Source: Tolypocladium sp. Sup5 PDA-1 (lineage: Eukaryota; Ascomycota; Sordariomycetes; Hypocreales; Ophiocordycipitaceae). Taken from it: a stretch of 64,000 nucleotides of DNA. The stretch spans positions 159,246-223,245 of the forward strand of contig JPHH03000052.1 of the NCBI GenBank assembly GCA_000750105.3, given 5' to 3'. The notes under the pieces were generated by a model. That model made no database searches and was not told the origin of the DNA. It saw only the letters and a program-made list of their open reading frames with translations. Made by a program: the position numbers and the translations under genes. Shown here piece by piece: positions 33,575 to 44,070 of the stretch. Numbering within the stretch: the stretch's first letter is position 1; each line of letters starts with the position of its first letter.

Positions 33575-34490
33575 GCCGAAGAGGCTTCAGAGGATTCAAT
33601 CCCCAAGAAGGTTCATCGCACGGGGTTTCTAAAATACGTCAATAATATCATATAACGCAATCGAGGGAGAGAGCTGCCTAGCACCTTTAACTCTCTGATC
33701 GTTAGTGAGCTATTTAGTTCGTAGTCTTAACCCTGATCAGATATAAGTAAAAGCTATATCAGCCAACTACTTTCTTCCGTCCGCATCGTGCTCCTTGCGG
33801 CCTTAAAGCATATTGCAGATATTGATACCGTAGGTCGTTTGGTTACGGAGTTGCTTAACCCCGCATTAGCTATGCTCGAGGCGAAAGTAAGGGGCAAGTT
33901 AGCAGAGCTGCTGAAACCATATATTGAGGGCCATCTCAATACTTACAATCCTTATTTGACTGAGAACCTTTAGAAAGAACAGCTTACGAGACACGAGAGC
34001 CAAATCAGGAAGGCACTAAAGCGATTTTTCATTGCTCCTTCGGCCCAGAATCTAGAGAGCGTTATACCGGCGCAAATTATATCGGCTATCACGAAGCTAC
34101 GGAGTTAAATATAGATAACTATGCGGCAATAACTGCGACCGATACGATATAGGCTTATTATAAGGCTTGTGGCAGGGAGTCCTTTCCTTATGCGCGTTAC
34201 TTAGCGTTAATAAAACTATTTCCCTTGGTTTTAAAATTACAATAGGCTAATAGAAACTTACTATTATTAATAGGTTGCAAGGAATTCATAGACGATGTTA
34301 GCATTCTCGCCGTAGAGTATCTCCCTGGTATACTCTCTTCTAACGCTATCTGCGACCTATCCGACGAAGATGTCTAGAGACTTACTAGGGAGAGTCTCGA
34401 AATAACTAGAGAAAGGTCTCGGGTGACTGAAAAGCTTAGACTACTGGAGGAAGGGCTGACGTAGCTAACGCGGTTAAATAAGGGGTCCTT
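33575..34490 (+). pseudogene. Dynamin/Mx-like GTPase, C-terminal relic
   Basis: Stalk and GTPase-effector-domain remnant of a fungal dynamin-family protein. Clear segments: GFLKYVNNII, RNRGRELPSTFNSLIVSELF, ALAMLEAKVRGKLAELLKPY, HLNTYNPYLTENL, FIAPSAQNLESVIP, FPYARYLALIK, LLIGCKEFIDDVSILAVEYL and the GED-like LTRESLEITRERSRVTEKLR. The GTPase domain is absent. Many stops are TAG or TAA at places where the context calls for Gln (CAG/CAA), and there are frameshifts, the pattern of RIP-type C-to-T change. It directly follows the broken end of the MCT transporter. Confidence 0.72.
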
Positions 34491-34799
34491 ATTTTCGGGG
34501 AGTGTAGATGCTATTAACTATTAAGAGCTAATTATATTTTATGGGAGTGTTATGCGAACGACCGAGTTTATGGAATCTGCCCGCCGAAGTAACGCGCCCT
34601 AATTAATAAGTCTTTCTTAGCACGGGCCCCGTTCTAGAAATCCGGCCGATTCGATAAAGCGAAGAGCCAGTGTTGGTCTAATTGGCAGATAGAAGAGATT
34701 GGCAAATAGAAGAGAGACTGTTGACCTACGGCCGGCCGTTTAATCGGCGCGTATCGGCGGGGCATAGCGCTCGCTCGTGTCGGTTCTAGCGGCCAAGAT

Positions 34800-35235
34800 A
34801 ACTGGATAGTGTTGCTTTGCTGAGTCGTGCGACATAACTCCTCTATGTACAGTGATTTTTGGTCTAAGAGCGCTATCGCTTTAACGGAAGATATAGCATG
34901 CTCGGCCGATTATAGATAAGTATTATCGCTGCTGCTCTTGTTCTCTTCCTAATCGTTTAAAAAGGAGTTTCGAGGTATTGTAGCTATTCGGCCTGCTAAT
35001 TGAGTAGTATCTGCAAGGATAGCGAGATAGCTCGAGGATCCGTTTTGCACCTGGTTTGTGAATGATAGCGGCGTAGCTTATGTCTCTTAGGCGACGTAAA
35101 CTTAGAACCGGATATCACGCTATGCTATAGTCGCCTGAAGCCGTCTTCGTGCACGTCTCGCGATAATATCTTGCCGCGACTTTTCCTCTTTAGAGCCATA
35201 TTTTCGAGGTCGTCCGCGTTTCTTAGGTTCTCTTG
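34800..35235 (-). pseudogene. Repeat-associated RGRPRKYG-type protein relic
   Basis: Minus strand reads KRGRPRKYGSKEEKSRQDII, then RRARRRLQATIA, RDIRFQVYVA and QTQLAGRIAT-like segments, interrupted by TAG/TAA at Gln-type codons. The first motif resembles an AT-hook. Similar short ORFs accompany fungal repeats, but I cannot assign a family. Confidence 0.45.
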
Positions 35236-35560
35236 CATGCCTAACGACTATCGTGTGTCTTAAGGGGAAGATTCTTAGTATCGAAGTTCAAGGCGTGTTG
35301 AATAGGCGGTAATAATCGGAATACGGTACGAAAATCCGGGCAATTTCTAGCAGCGAAAAAGTATACTCTATGGTTGGTGGTATACGAAGGAAACTCCGGC
35401 AATAGCAAGAAGGCTAGAAAAGGGGTGATCACGGTGGCGGATCCTAGCAAGTTAGCACGTTGAATTCCCGGCGAAAGCTCAGCCCGTCGACCCTTAAAAT
35501 GGTAAAAAGGAAGTTCAAGCATCACCAAGTCCCGAACGAGCTAGTGCAATAACCGCAAAA

Positions 35561-35620
35561 CTCCAATGTGGCTAGCCCGGTGACCGCGAAGTTTAATGTG
35601 GCTGGCTCGGTCACCGCGAA
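35561..35620. repeat. 30-bp tandem repeat
   Basis: Two clear units (35561-35590, 35591-35620) share AATGTGGCT..CGGT.ACCGCGAA; a third diverged copy lies at 35531-35560. Confidence 0.75.
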
Positions 35621-36203
35621 ATTCAAAAGGGCAATTTACGCGAGCCCAACTCTCTAAGCAACGAGACATAATCCGACGTACGGATATAGAATAGCCATTT
35701 ACGGGCCATCGCCATTTACGAGCCACAAGACCTCTGCCCGAGAAATATATAACGCAGCAAGAGACAGGGCTAGACTAGGGTCGTATTAGGAGCCAAAGGA
35801 AGTTCTACTCTAGAATAAATATAGTAAAGTCACAGAGGGTAGCATTACTGCCGTGTACCTCTAGCGCACGACGAGCACTGTAAGGTCTGGCGGCCGCGAT
35901 AGATAACGCCGCCTAGTAACGCCGCCCCTTAGCTCTAGGCCGAATATAAGCTTAACAAGACGATACGCATTGAACCGCGGATTATATAAGGAGGAGGTGG
36001 TTAAGGTAGAGGATCTAGCGGAGGGGGATACAGTCTGGCTTAGCTATACGAGCGACGGCTTCTTTCCGGGACGGATTCGTTTCTTAAAGTCATAACGCTA
36101 AGGGAGTGCATTTCACATAATTCGCAGATTAAGTAAGATAACGTTTGCCGTTTGCATGCGATGATTGAACGATCTCCTCTATCACGAGTCGTCTAATATA
36201 AGA

Positions 36204-37123
36204 TTAGTGGTCGTTGCGCTCTAGCCAAGGGCCACACGCCTCTACCAACTTCTTATGCACCCCCCTATCCCCCGTCCTCCTCAACACGTCCTCATACATA
36301 TCCCCCCCAACCCGCCGCACAAACACCAAGAACCCGACCCATACAAAGTCCGCATAGCTTACCACCTTCCCCTGGAAGAACGGCCCATCGCTATTCTCCC
36401 TTAGCATCGCCGAGACCTCCCGCAGCGGCGCCTCGGCCGCACTATACGCCACCTCGCCGCCCATCTTAGCCTCGAACTCGTCGAGCGGCATGCCGACCCT
36501 AGCCGCGCGCGCGGGGTACCAGTACGCCGCGCTACGCGCCGTGAGCAGCGCGCGCGGGATCCGGTTGTTGATAATGGGCCGCAGGGCCTGCACGGCGCGG
36601 GCCACGGCGGCGTCGATACGGGACTGGTAGGAGGATGCAAGGTCTAGCGGGGGCGAGGGGTAGAGGTGCTCGAGGGCGTCGGCGATAGGGCGCGAGTCCA
36701 TAACCCAGGTTCCGTCGGCGAGGATAACGGCGGGGATAGTGTAGGGCGCGCCCTCGGTGTTGGGGGCGACGCTATTGCGCAGTTAGTGTCTCCGTGTCTC
36801 TTGGGTTTGCCTAGCTTTGAGCGGCCTAGAGCGACTTACTTGCCCTCGAATCGGGGCTTGATTTTAGGATAGTCGAGCTACTAACGTCAGTCACCTATCG
36901 CCGTAGCTAGTATCTAGGCGTTAGCTACCCATTCCGTCTTATAGTCGAGGCCCTTATAGTTTAAGAGCAAGCGAGCTAAGGGAGACAGTTAGTCGCTAAG
37001 AACTCGAATAATATTATTCTCCCTAATAGTAGAGGCATCCTCACTCTTCCAGGGGTTCAGCGACCAAGCCTGGCACGGCTCCTTACTGCGCAGGTCGAAC
37101 AGCGTGATTTGTCCAGACGCCAT
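36204..37123 (-). CDS. UstS-type glutathione S-transferase, four exons
   Basis: Intact cytosolic GST. Exons on the minus strand: 37045-37123, 36929-36975, 36840-36877, 36204-36771; the introns are 51-69 nt (GTGAGG..TAG, GTAGCT..TAG, GTAAGT..TAG). The spliced frame is 243 aa and closes exactly. Thioredoxin-fold half: ASGQITLFDLRSKEP, then WKTRLLLNYKGLDYKTEW rebuilt across intron 1, YPKIKPRFEG, APYTIPAVILADGTWVMDSR (the cis-Pro beta-strand region) and IADALEHLY. An all-helical half follows, ending ACGPWLERNDH. This subgroup occurs in secondary-metabolite loci, where members attach or process glutathione conjugates. It is the only undamaged gene between 31 and 40 kb. Confidence 0.85.
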
Positions 37124-37660
37124 GGTGAATCGAGATGCCCGTGTCTTTCTCGGATGCAAAGCGCGATAGCTGGCGATGAGCGCTACGGTCAATTTATAGA
37201 TGAAGCGAGTCGGTGCTCATGACGCCTACCGTCGCAGTCGCAGCCGGGAATCAGTCAGTGAAATTCTGATCCCTGAAGTTCCCCGCAGCCTCTAGCGCGT
37301 GCTTATAAACCAGCAGCACCGTGACATGCCGCCACGCCCTTTACTTCACATTGCCGACACGTCTCGGTATTTTCGTATGTTTAGTGCGTGGTTTTGCAAG
37401 CGACTCAATTGAGGATCCCGGTGTAACCCGAGCTGTCGGATAGCGGCCACGCCCTTGTCAGCCACGAAGCTGGAGTGCGGCCGTCACCAGGCGCCCATGG
37501 ACCCTTTATGACGAGAGACTAGAAATGGCCCAGAGACGACCGAGTCCCAAGCCCTCAAGTAAAAGGGTATATTGAATTTGTCGTCGTTCTCATATTATCA
37601 ATATCTTGCACCAGCACCCCATTCCCATCCTACCATTCCCTGCATCACTCGGCATCTGCT
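37124..37660. other. Intergenic, GST promoter side
   Basis: About 540 bp upstream of the GST gene. No coding frame is supported. Confidence 0.45.
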
Positions 37661-37669
37661 ATCCCAAAC

Positions 37670-38400
37670 GCTATGAGCAGCCCGTTCGATTCCTCAACTT
37701 TATTCGTCCCTTTGTGGAGGCGCCCCCTTCTCTCTTACGACTGCTACGATGGTTCCCTTCTACTGTAAGTGTTCTCGTTTAGACATATAGGCATTGGAGT
37801 AGCCAGCTAACCACAGAGGAGCCTAGGGGGTATGTTTATCCCATTCAATTGCATCATTGTTGAGGCTCGAGCCTCGGGCGTGTCGGAGGATTTGGGGCAG
37901 TGTCTTGGTCCTATCCTCAACGGCATGAGGTTAGCCAACAAGCCCCGAATGCAAGATTGCCTCAGTAAATATGATGCTGACCACAATAACATCATCGGAC
38001 GTACCGTTCCCAACGCTTTGGCCGACAAGGTGGGCCATTTCCGCGTAATGACCATCGAGAGCGACTTCACGTCGGTTCTGATATCAGCGCTCTGGCTGCC
38101 AGCGACAGGAAACGCAGCTGCTATCGTCAGACTGACGCCTGTGCTGATTGCATATGTATCACCAATTCGCGATGCTGGCGGTCGCACTGGCGCAGCGTTT
38201 GCCATATCAGCCATCGCGGGGCGAACGGGGTCGCCTCTTAGCGACTCCACCCATTCCCAGTACCACGTCATTACTGCGCGCGAATATATTTGGGGACGTC
38301 AGCTGTGCAGTGGCCGCGGGACTTTTCGTGGCTGCTCAGGTTGCACTCATGAGACGGAACACGAAGATCGCGAAGCTGCGAGGGTGGAAACCACACTAGA
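37670..38400 (+). pseudogene. MCT-type MFS transporter, C-terminal half
   Basis: TM7-TM12 part of an MCT-type transporter: FSLTTATMVPFY, an intron-like 37768-37827 (GTAAGT..TAG), MFIPFNCIIVEARASGVSED, GPILNG, a short extra stretch, then GRTVPNALADKVGHFRVM, SALWLPATGNAAAIV, LTPVLIAYVSPIRDAGGRTG, AAFAISAIAGRTGSPL, and after a frame change VSCAVAAGLFVAAQVALMRR ending at a stop at 38397-38399. Lesions: odd residues replacing the loop at about 37940-37990, a short deletion before LTPVLIAY, and the late frameshift near 38240. It complements the N-terminal half at 32.7-33.6 kb without overlap. Confidence 0.8.
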
Positions 38401-38474
38401 TGGAGCGCAGCATCTGCAAACACCCCTCCCTCCATATATTTACAGTCCATTCGTTGCCAAATATGCCTGCTAGG

Positions 38475-38765
38475 GGGAACATGCTGATGCCACCATCTGG
38501 TCAGTTCCTCTTTCCCAACCTGGGACCGAAGTTCTATAGCCTTGGTTGATCTGGTGGAGTCATCGAAGGCGAGAACTATTGGTTTCACGACGGCAGAATC
38601 AGAGAGCATGTTAGTCAGATGTGGATTTTCCTAGCCCGCGGCTTTGGGTTCGTCGTGTTTATCAATGCTAACCAACCCTTGGCTGCCGACGCCGTGGCGG
38701 AGCGGATCACTGACCAATGTCTTCGTGTTGGACAGGACGCGAGGGCAGATGTGGCGCCAGGTGAG
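38475..38765 (+). pseudogene. Beta-lactamase-family serine hydrolase, C-terminal relic
   Basis: Short remnant with FLFPNLGPKFYSLG, an in-frame TGA at the expected Trp, GGVIEGENYWFHDG, then REHVSQMWIF, GFGFVVFINANQPLAADAVA and ERITDQCLRV. This order (aromatic GWF-type strand, HDG/HGG box, hydrophobic VVxxNA strand) is that of the C-terminal half of class C beta-lactamase/esterase-type hydrolases. The N-terminal domain with SxxK and the catalytic Tyr is missing. It is not a copy of the PKS terminal domain, which lacks this wording. Confidence 0.6.
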
Positions 38766-39956
38766 TTAACTCGCTACTCTCAATTCGCCATTTCCAGTTC
38801 ATTTTTGCTGAAACGCTCGTCAATTCAAATCAGGACCGTCGGCGCATCGACAAGCACGGGATGTCTCATCACTTGGTTGCCGGCAGCATCTCTATCCAAG
38901 ACTTCCCCATCCACGGTTGCCTCGACCGGTTTCCATAGATAGCTATGAGGGACGCTACTACCATGCGGGTTATGGTCCTTTGCAGGTCAAGCTGCATTGC
39001 GCCACCGATTAGGAGTAAACAAACCAGCAGTCTGGTGAACACCCTATGACTGACAATAGCTGCCGACTCCAGATGGCACCGGCACTGGGCTTTGATGTGC
39101 TGACGTACTGACGTACTACATTGTTTAAGACGGGCCATTGGTGTGGCGAGCCACGAGGTACAGACAATGACGGCGGAATCGCCTTGTGGTCTGACTTGCC
39201 CGCGACTACGGACTACGGAGTACGAGCTGTAATTATCAGACGTTAGTTTCCGGGCCCCACCGGGCCGCTTAGGCACTTTCCGGAGCAACGGCCGACGAAA
39301 CTCTTCAGTGGGGCACTCAGCTGCTTCAGAGAGTTGTGATCAATGCATGGTTTCAGAGCCTTGACTCGCAAGAACAACAGACGCTTTGGCCGACTATGCA
39401 GAAGCGAGTTCAACGTATACTACTTCCAGGAATTGGCAGAATACACGCGCTTAGTATCAGGAACAGACGATTGACACTGGCTGACAAGGTGCAGAGGCGC
39501 AATATCTCGATGCGCTAACCTCAGACATCAGCCCATGAAAAGGCCATTATGAGTCAGCCTCAATCAGCCACCGCCAGCTCTCGGTTACAAAAGGGGCTAA
39601 AAGACGGCCAGGAAGCAGGATCTTTGCTCTGGACTGTTGTTATCTCGAGTTGGATTCCCTGTCATTGGACTCGGCAGCAACACGTCACATATCGGGACGG
39701 GCGCCGACGGAACGGACCCACATTCCAGCTGAGATTTCCACGCGCATGTGATCGCGCTACGGGGGGTTTTCTGGGGCTATTGGAGGCAGCCGCCCGTTCC
39801 GGCTCCGGAGCCTCCGGACATGGTTCGATGTTGATGATGATTGCGTAAATAAAGTTATTGAAGCCACGAGATGGAGAGCCATAAGAGACGCGTCCTCTCA
39901 CTGTAAGCAATCGTCATGAGAGTATTTGGCAACCGTCACTCATTTACAAAATAACA
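38766..39956. other. Intergenic, no supported gene
   Basis: About 1.2 kb, including CGTAC-type palindromic words near 39205-39230. It holds the promoter of the oleate hydratase. Small open frames have no domain. Confidence 0.5.
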
Positions 39957-41714
39957 ATGTACTACAGCAGTGGCAACTACGAGGCCTTCGCCAGGCCACT
40001 CAAGCCCCAAAGCATTGAGAACAAGACGGCCTGGATCGTTGGTTCCGGCCTAGCTGGTCTTTCAGCAGCCGCCTTCCTCGTCCGCGATGCCCACATGCCT
40101 GGGAAAAACATTACCATCCTCGAGGAACTGCATCTTCCCGGAGGTGCTCTCGACGGCCTCAATGTACCAGAGAAAGGTTTCGTTATCAGGGGAGGACGAG
40201 AGATGGAGTCTCACTTCGAGTGTCTCTGGGACCTCTTCCGTTCTATTCCTTCTCTTGAGGAAGAAGGAGCCAGCGTCTTGGACGAATTTTACTGGCTTAA
40301 CAAACGAGATCCAAACTTCTCACTACAGAGAGCTACAATCCAGCGCGGCCAGGATGCAGGGACTGGCAAGCTCTTCACGCTTAGTGAGAAGGCGCAGAAG
40401 GAACTCATTAAGCTATTCCTCGCGACACGAGAGGAGGTCGAGAACAAGAAAATCGACGAGATTTTCGGCCAAGAATTCTTCAAGAGCAACTTTTGGCTCT
40501 ACTGGCAGACTATGTTTGCCTTTCAGACATGGCACTCAGCGCTGGAGATGAAACTATATCTCCACCGGTTTGTGAACCACATCCATGGATTGCCGGACTT
40601 CTCAACCCTCAAGTTTACGAAATATAACCAATACGAATCTCTGGTCATGCCTTTGCAGAAATGGCTTGAGGACCACGGCGTGGTGTTCCAGTTCAACACG
40701 GAAGTTAAAGACGTGGACTTCGAGATCACCGACGGCATGAAGCAGGCGACTTGTATCCATTGGATCAAGGACGGCGAACAGGGCGGCAAGAATCTCGGCC
40801 CTGACGACCTTATCTTCATGACCATAGGCTCGCTCACCGAAAACTCCGACTGTGGCGATCACCACTCCGCTACCACTCTTCGAGATGGCCCGGCTCCCGC
40901 CTGGGACCTTTGGCGTCGCATCGCTGCAAAGAGCCCCGAGTTCGGGCACCCTGAGGTCTTCGGCGGTAACATTCCGGCGACGAAATGGCAATCAGCAACC
41001 GTTACAACGCTGGACAAGCGTATCCCTGAGTACATCGAGAAGATCTGCAAGCGAGATCCATTCAGCGGCAAAGTAGTGACCGGCGGCATCGTCACGGCGA
41101 GGGATTCGAGCTGGCTGATGAGCTGGACAGTGAACCGCCAGCCGCACTTCAAGAACCAGCCCAAGGATCAAATAGTTGTCTGGGTATATGGTCTACTCAT
41201 CGAAAAGCATGGCGACTACGTCAAGAAGCCCATGCAAGACTGCACCGGCGAGGAAATCACCCAGGAATGGCTGTACCATATGGGCGTTCCCGATGCCGAC
41301 ATCCCCATCCTGGCCGCCGAAGCAGCCAAGTGCGTGCCCATCCTCATGCCGTACGTGACCTCCTTCTTCATGCCTCGGCAAGCAGGCGATCGACCATCCG
41401 TTGTTCCCGCCGGCGCGAAAAACTTTGCGTTCATCGGACAGTTTGCGGAGACGGCGCGGGATACCATCTTTACGACAGAGTACTCTGTGCGAACTGGCAT
41501 GGAGTCTGTGTACAAGCTTGTGGGTGTTGATCGTGGTGTTCCTGAGGTGTTTGCTTCAACATACGATGTGAGGACTCTGATTGCTGCAACATGTCAGCTG
41601 AGGGATGGCAAAGAGCTTGCTGCGTGGTTGCCTGAGCGTATCCGTGGGTTCTTGTTGAGCAAGTTGGAAAAGTCAGAGATCGGGAAGTTGTTACATGAGT
41701 ATCACTTAGTTTGA
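39957..41714 (+). CDS. Oleate hydratase (10-linoleic acid hydratase family), intronless
   Basis: FAD-dependent hydratase that adds water to the cis-9 double bond of oleate and related acids to give 10-hydroxy fatty acids (the former myosin-cross-reactive antigen family). Intact 585-aa single exon. The FAD fold is WIVGSGLAGLSAAAF at residues 26-40, followed by ILEELHLPGGALDG. The active-site stretch RGGREMESHFECLW contains Glu82, the position of the catalytic acid in characterised bacterial enzymes. Further family blocks: MFAFQTWHSALEMKLYLHRF, ESLVMPLQKWLEDHGV, ARDSSWLMSWTVNRQPHF and GQFAETARDTIFTTEYSVR. It converges with the efflux pump gene. Lack of introns next to intron-rich neighbours fits descent from a bacterial gene, but fungi commonly carry this family. 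It could act on a PKS-derived or host lipid chain. Confidence 0.95.
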   Translation: MYYSSGNYEAFARPLKPQSIENKTAWIVGSGLAGLSAAAFLVRDAHMPGKNITILEELHLPGGALDGLNVPEKGFVIRGGREMESHFECLWDLFRSIPSLEEEGASVLDEFYWLNKRDPNFSLQRATIQRGQDAGTGKLFTLSEKAQKELIKLFLATREEVENKKIDEIFGQEFFKSNFWLYWQTMFAFQTWHSALEMKLYLHRFVNHIHGLPDFSTLKFTKYNQYESLVMPLQKWLEDHGVVFQFNTEVKDVDFEITDGMKQATCIHWIKDGEQGGKNLGPDDLIFMTIGSLTENSDCGDHHSATTLRDGPAPAWDLWRRIAAKSPEFGHPEVFGGNIPATKWQSATVTTLDKRIPEYIEKICKRDPFSGKVVTGGIVTARDSSWLMSWTVNRQPHFKNQPKDQIVVWVYGLLIEKHGDYVKKPMQDCTGEEITQEWLYHMGVPDADIPILAAEAAKCVPILMPYVTSFFMPRQAGDRPSVVPAGAKNFAFIGQFAETARDTIFTTEYSVRTGMESVYKLVGVDRGVPEVFASTYDVRTLIAATCQLRDGKELAAWLPERIRGFLLSKLEKSEIGKLLHEYHLV

Positions 41715-42251
41715 AGGCGTAACATAGGTAGCTACAGTTACGTACAGTTACAATAGAGCAAAATAAGTCGCCTTACTTCTCATTGCGATGTGAGCATCGT
41801 ATTGACATTTGGCGTTTACATATCACTGTCGACTTTAAACGTCAAGCATCAACAAGAGGCGTAAGCGTAAGAGCAGTGTAAGTAGTACTTCTCACCTGGT
41901 CTTAGCTCTTCCAGCCGATTAGTTTGCCTATATGCGCCGTCCGAGGCCGTATGAGACTGACAGTATCTGTGAGACCAATTAGCTTTTATTCAACACGGCC
42001 CCCTTTTTCTATGGCTCTCATTTCCGATTATTTTCCACCCTTCCGCAAACTCTCCTTAAAGCTCTTTCCTATCCTTTTCGGCTGCCACCCAATCTTCCGC
42101 GCAAGGTCGGCCCTCGTGCGAGGCTAAGAGGTAGTAAAGTAACCTCTCAAAAGTCTAGTCCTGCCATTGACGTTTCCCCACCATAACTCTATACTACCCC
42201 TAATAAAATATGCTTTTGCTTAGGCAAATTAATAGATATATATTACCGACT
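41715..42251. other. Convergent 3' intergenic spacer
   Basis: About 540 bp between two convergent stop codons, AT-rich; no gene seen. Both terminator regions should lie here. Confidence 0.5.
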
Positions 42252-44070
42252 TTACTGTTCTTCCCTGCCTGTTGCGCCCTCCTGTAACCCAAACTCCGTA
42301 TGTAAATCCTCACTAAGCACGAGTTGCTTAATCGGTATACAAAGAAGCAGTCCGATACCGCCAAACGGGATCGCGATCCACCAAACCCATCGCAAACTGT
42401 CCTGATAAACACTTAGTACTTCCGCCATCAACTGTGGAGCGTCGCTCAGAGTGCGCATCAGCCCTTTGCTGGCCATGGCATACGCGCCACCGTCAGCAAG
42501 CTGTTCGCGCAAGGACGCATCGCTGACGCGATACAGCAGCTCCTGGACCCGCGCGTTGAAGATGGTGGTAGGAATGGCAATGCCCCATATACACCCAAAA
42601 CTGCGCATGAACGCCCACGTGGCGGTGGCAGTGGCCACGTCGGAGTCATGTAGCGAGGCCTGGATCGGGGGTAGGGTGCTGGAGAAGATCATCCCCGAAC
42701 CAGCACCGAAGAGCACCTGGAAGCCGGCCCAGTCGCGGGCGGGCGAGTGGTCGTCCAGGAGTGAGAACAGGCCGCTGGAAGCGGTGAGGAAGATGTACCC
42801 CAGAAAGTGGAAAGCTCGGTATTTGCCCGTGACGGCGATCAGGATGCCCGTGATGATGCCGAAGGGCGCAATGGCAGCGGTGATAGGGAGCACGTACAGC
42901 CCGGATTCCGTGGTGGTCGAGCTACGGATGGCCTGGAAGTAGTTAGTCTGATATTGTGTCTCCATACCGAAGTACGAAGTTCCGCACCTGAAAGTAGACG
43001 GGCAGGAAATAGCCGACCCAGTAGAGCAGCACAGACTGGATGAAAGCGATCCACAGTGCGCACATGGCGGTTGCGCTTGAGAACAGCTGGAGCGGAATCG
43101 AGGGTTCGCTGCAGAATCGCGACGTCTGATGACTGTAGAAGAGAAACAGTCCCGCGAGCCCTAGGATAAGGGGGACGAGGATCCGCCACGAGGGCCAGGC
43201 ATAAGCTGTCCCGGCCCAGGTGAGCGCGAGCAAGATCGAGACGACGGCAGCAGTGAGGATGGCATTGCCAACGAGGTCCACGCGCTGTAGTTGCTGCCAC
43301 ACGGTACCACTACCGCGCGGGTGCGTGACGCGAAGAAACAGCACTAGTAGTAGCAGCGAGACGGCACACAGCGGTAGGTTGATGTAAAAGACCCAGCGCC
43401 ACGACACATACTCGGTGAATGCGCCACCCAGCACCGGACCAACCACCGTCCCCACGGCCCACACAGCCGCCATGAGCGCCACATATGTACCTCGCTGGCG
43501 GAGGGGCACCAGGTCGCAGATGACGGTATCCACGAGCGTGTTGATACCGCCGCCGCCGATGCCCTGGATTGTTCGGCCCGCGATGATGAGACCCGCATCG
43601 TTTGCGCCCCCAGCCATGCCGCTCCCCACGGCAAAGATGACCACCGAGATGATCAACATCCATCGCCGGCCGAAGATGTTTGCCATCTGGCCGAACAGCG
43701 GCAGCACCACCGTCGACGACAGGATGTACGAGTTGGTGATCCACATATACAGCTCGCCGGCGTTAATATCGAGCGCGATGGTGGGAAGGGCGGTCGAGAG
43801 AACAGATGTGTCGAGGGCTGAGAGGAAGGTCGTCACGCACAGCGCTGGGAACACGGCCCAGAAGCGCCATGTCTTCTTCTTTGGGGGGAGGAGGCCATCA
43901 TTATGTTGTGTTGGTGCTCCGTCGTGTTCTTGTTCTTGTTCTTGTTCTCCTTGTTCTTCTTGATCTTCTTGATCTTCTTCTGCTGCTGCACGAAGAGTCT
44001 CCTGTCCATCTGGCTCATTCGTCGGCAGGCTTTTCTCCCTCGTCGACGCCATGGTTGATGTTCCTGCCAT
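42252..44070 (-). CDS. DHA2-type 14-TM MFS efflux pump, two exons
   Basis: Proton-driven exporter of the fungal DHA2 (14-spanner) family, commonly the self-protection or export pump of toxin and polyketide clusters. Exon 1 is 42988-44070; intron 42933-42987 (GTGCGG, branch CTAAC, CAG) rejoins PVYFQ to AIRSSTTTESG, the family's usual wording; exon 2 ends at 42252. The product is 587 aa. Signatures: FLSALDTSVLSTALPTIA (TM1, DHA2 motif D1), LPLFGQMANIFGRRW (motif A), AGRTIQGIGGGGINTL (motif B), GPVLGGAFTEYVSWRWVFYI (motif C). A low-complexity acidic stretch rich in E/D/Q precedes TM1. Start set at ATG 44070; the frame above has only GTG. It is divergent from the PKS and shares its upstream region. 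Confidence 0.93.

Larger units (their letters stand above)
34491..36203. other. RIP-altered repeat debris
   Basis: AT-rich DNA with few CA/TG dinucleotides and no intact gene. It contains a minus-strand transposon-associated relic and a 30-bp tandem repeat, listed separately. Plus-strand VKVEDLAEGDTVWLSYTSDG near 36000-36070 looks like a coding remnant I cannot place. Confidence 0.6.
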
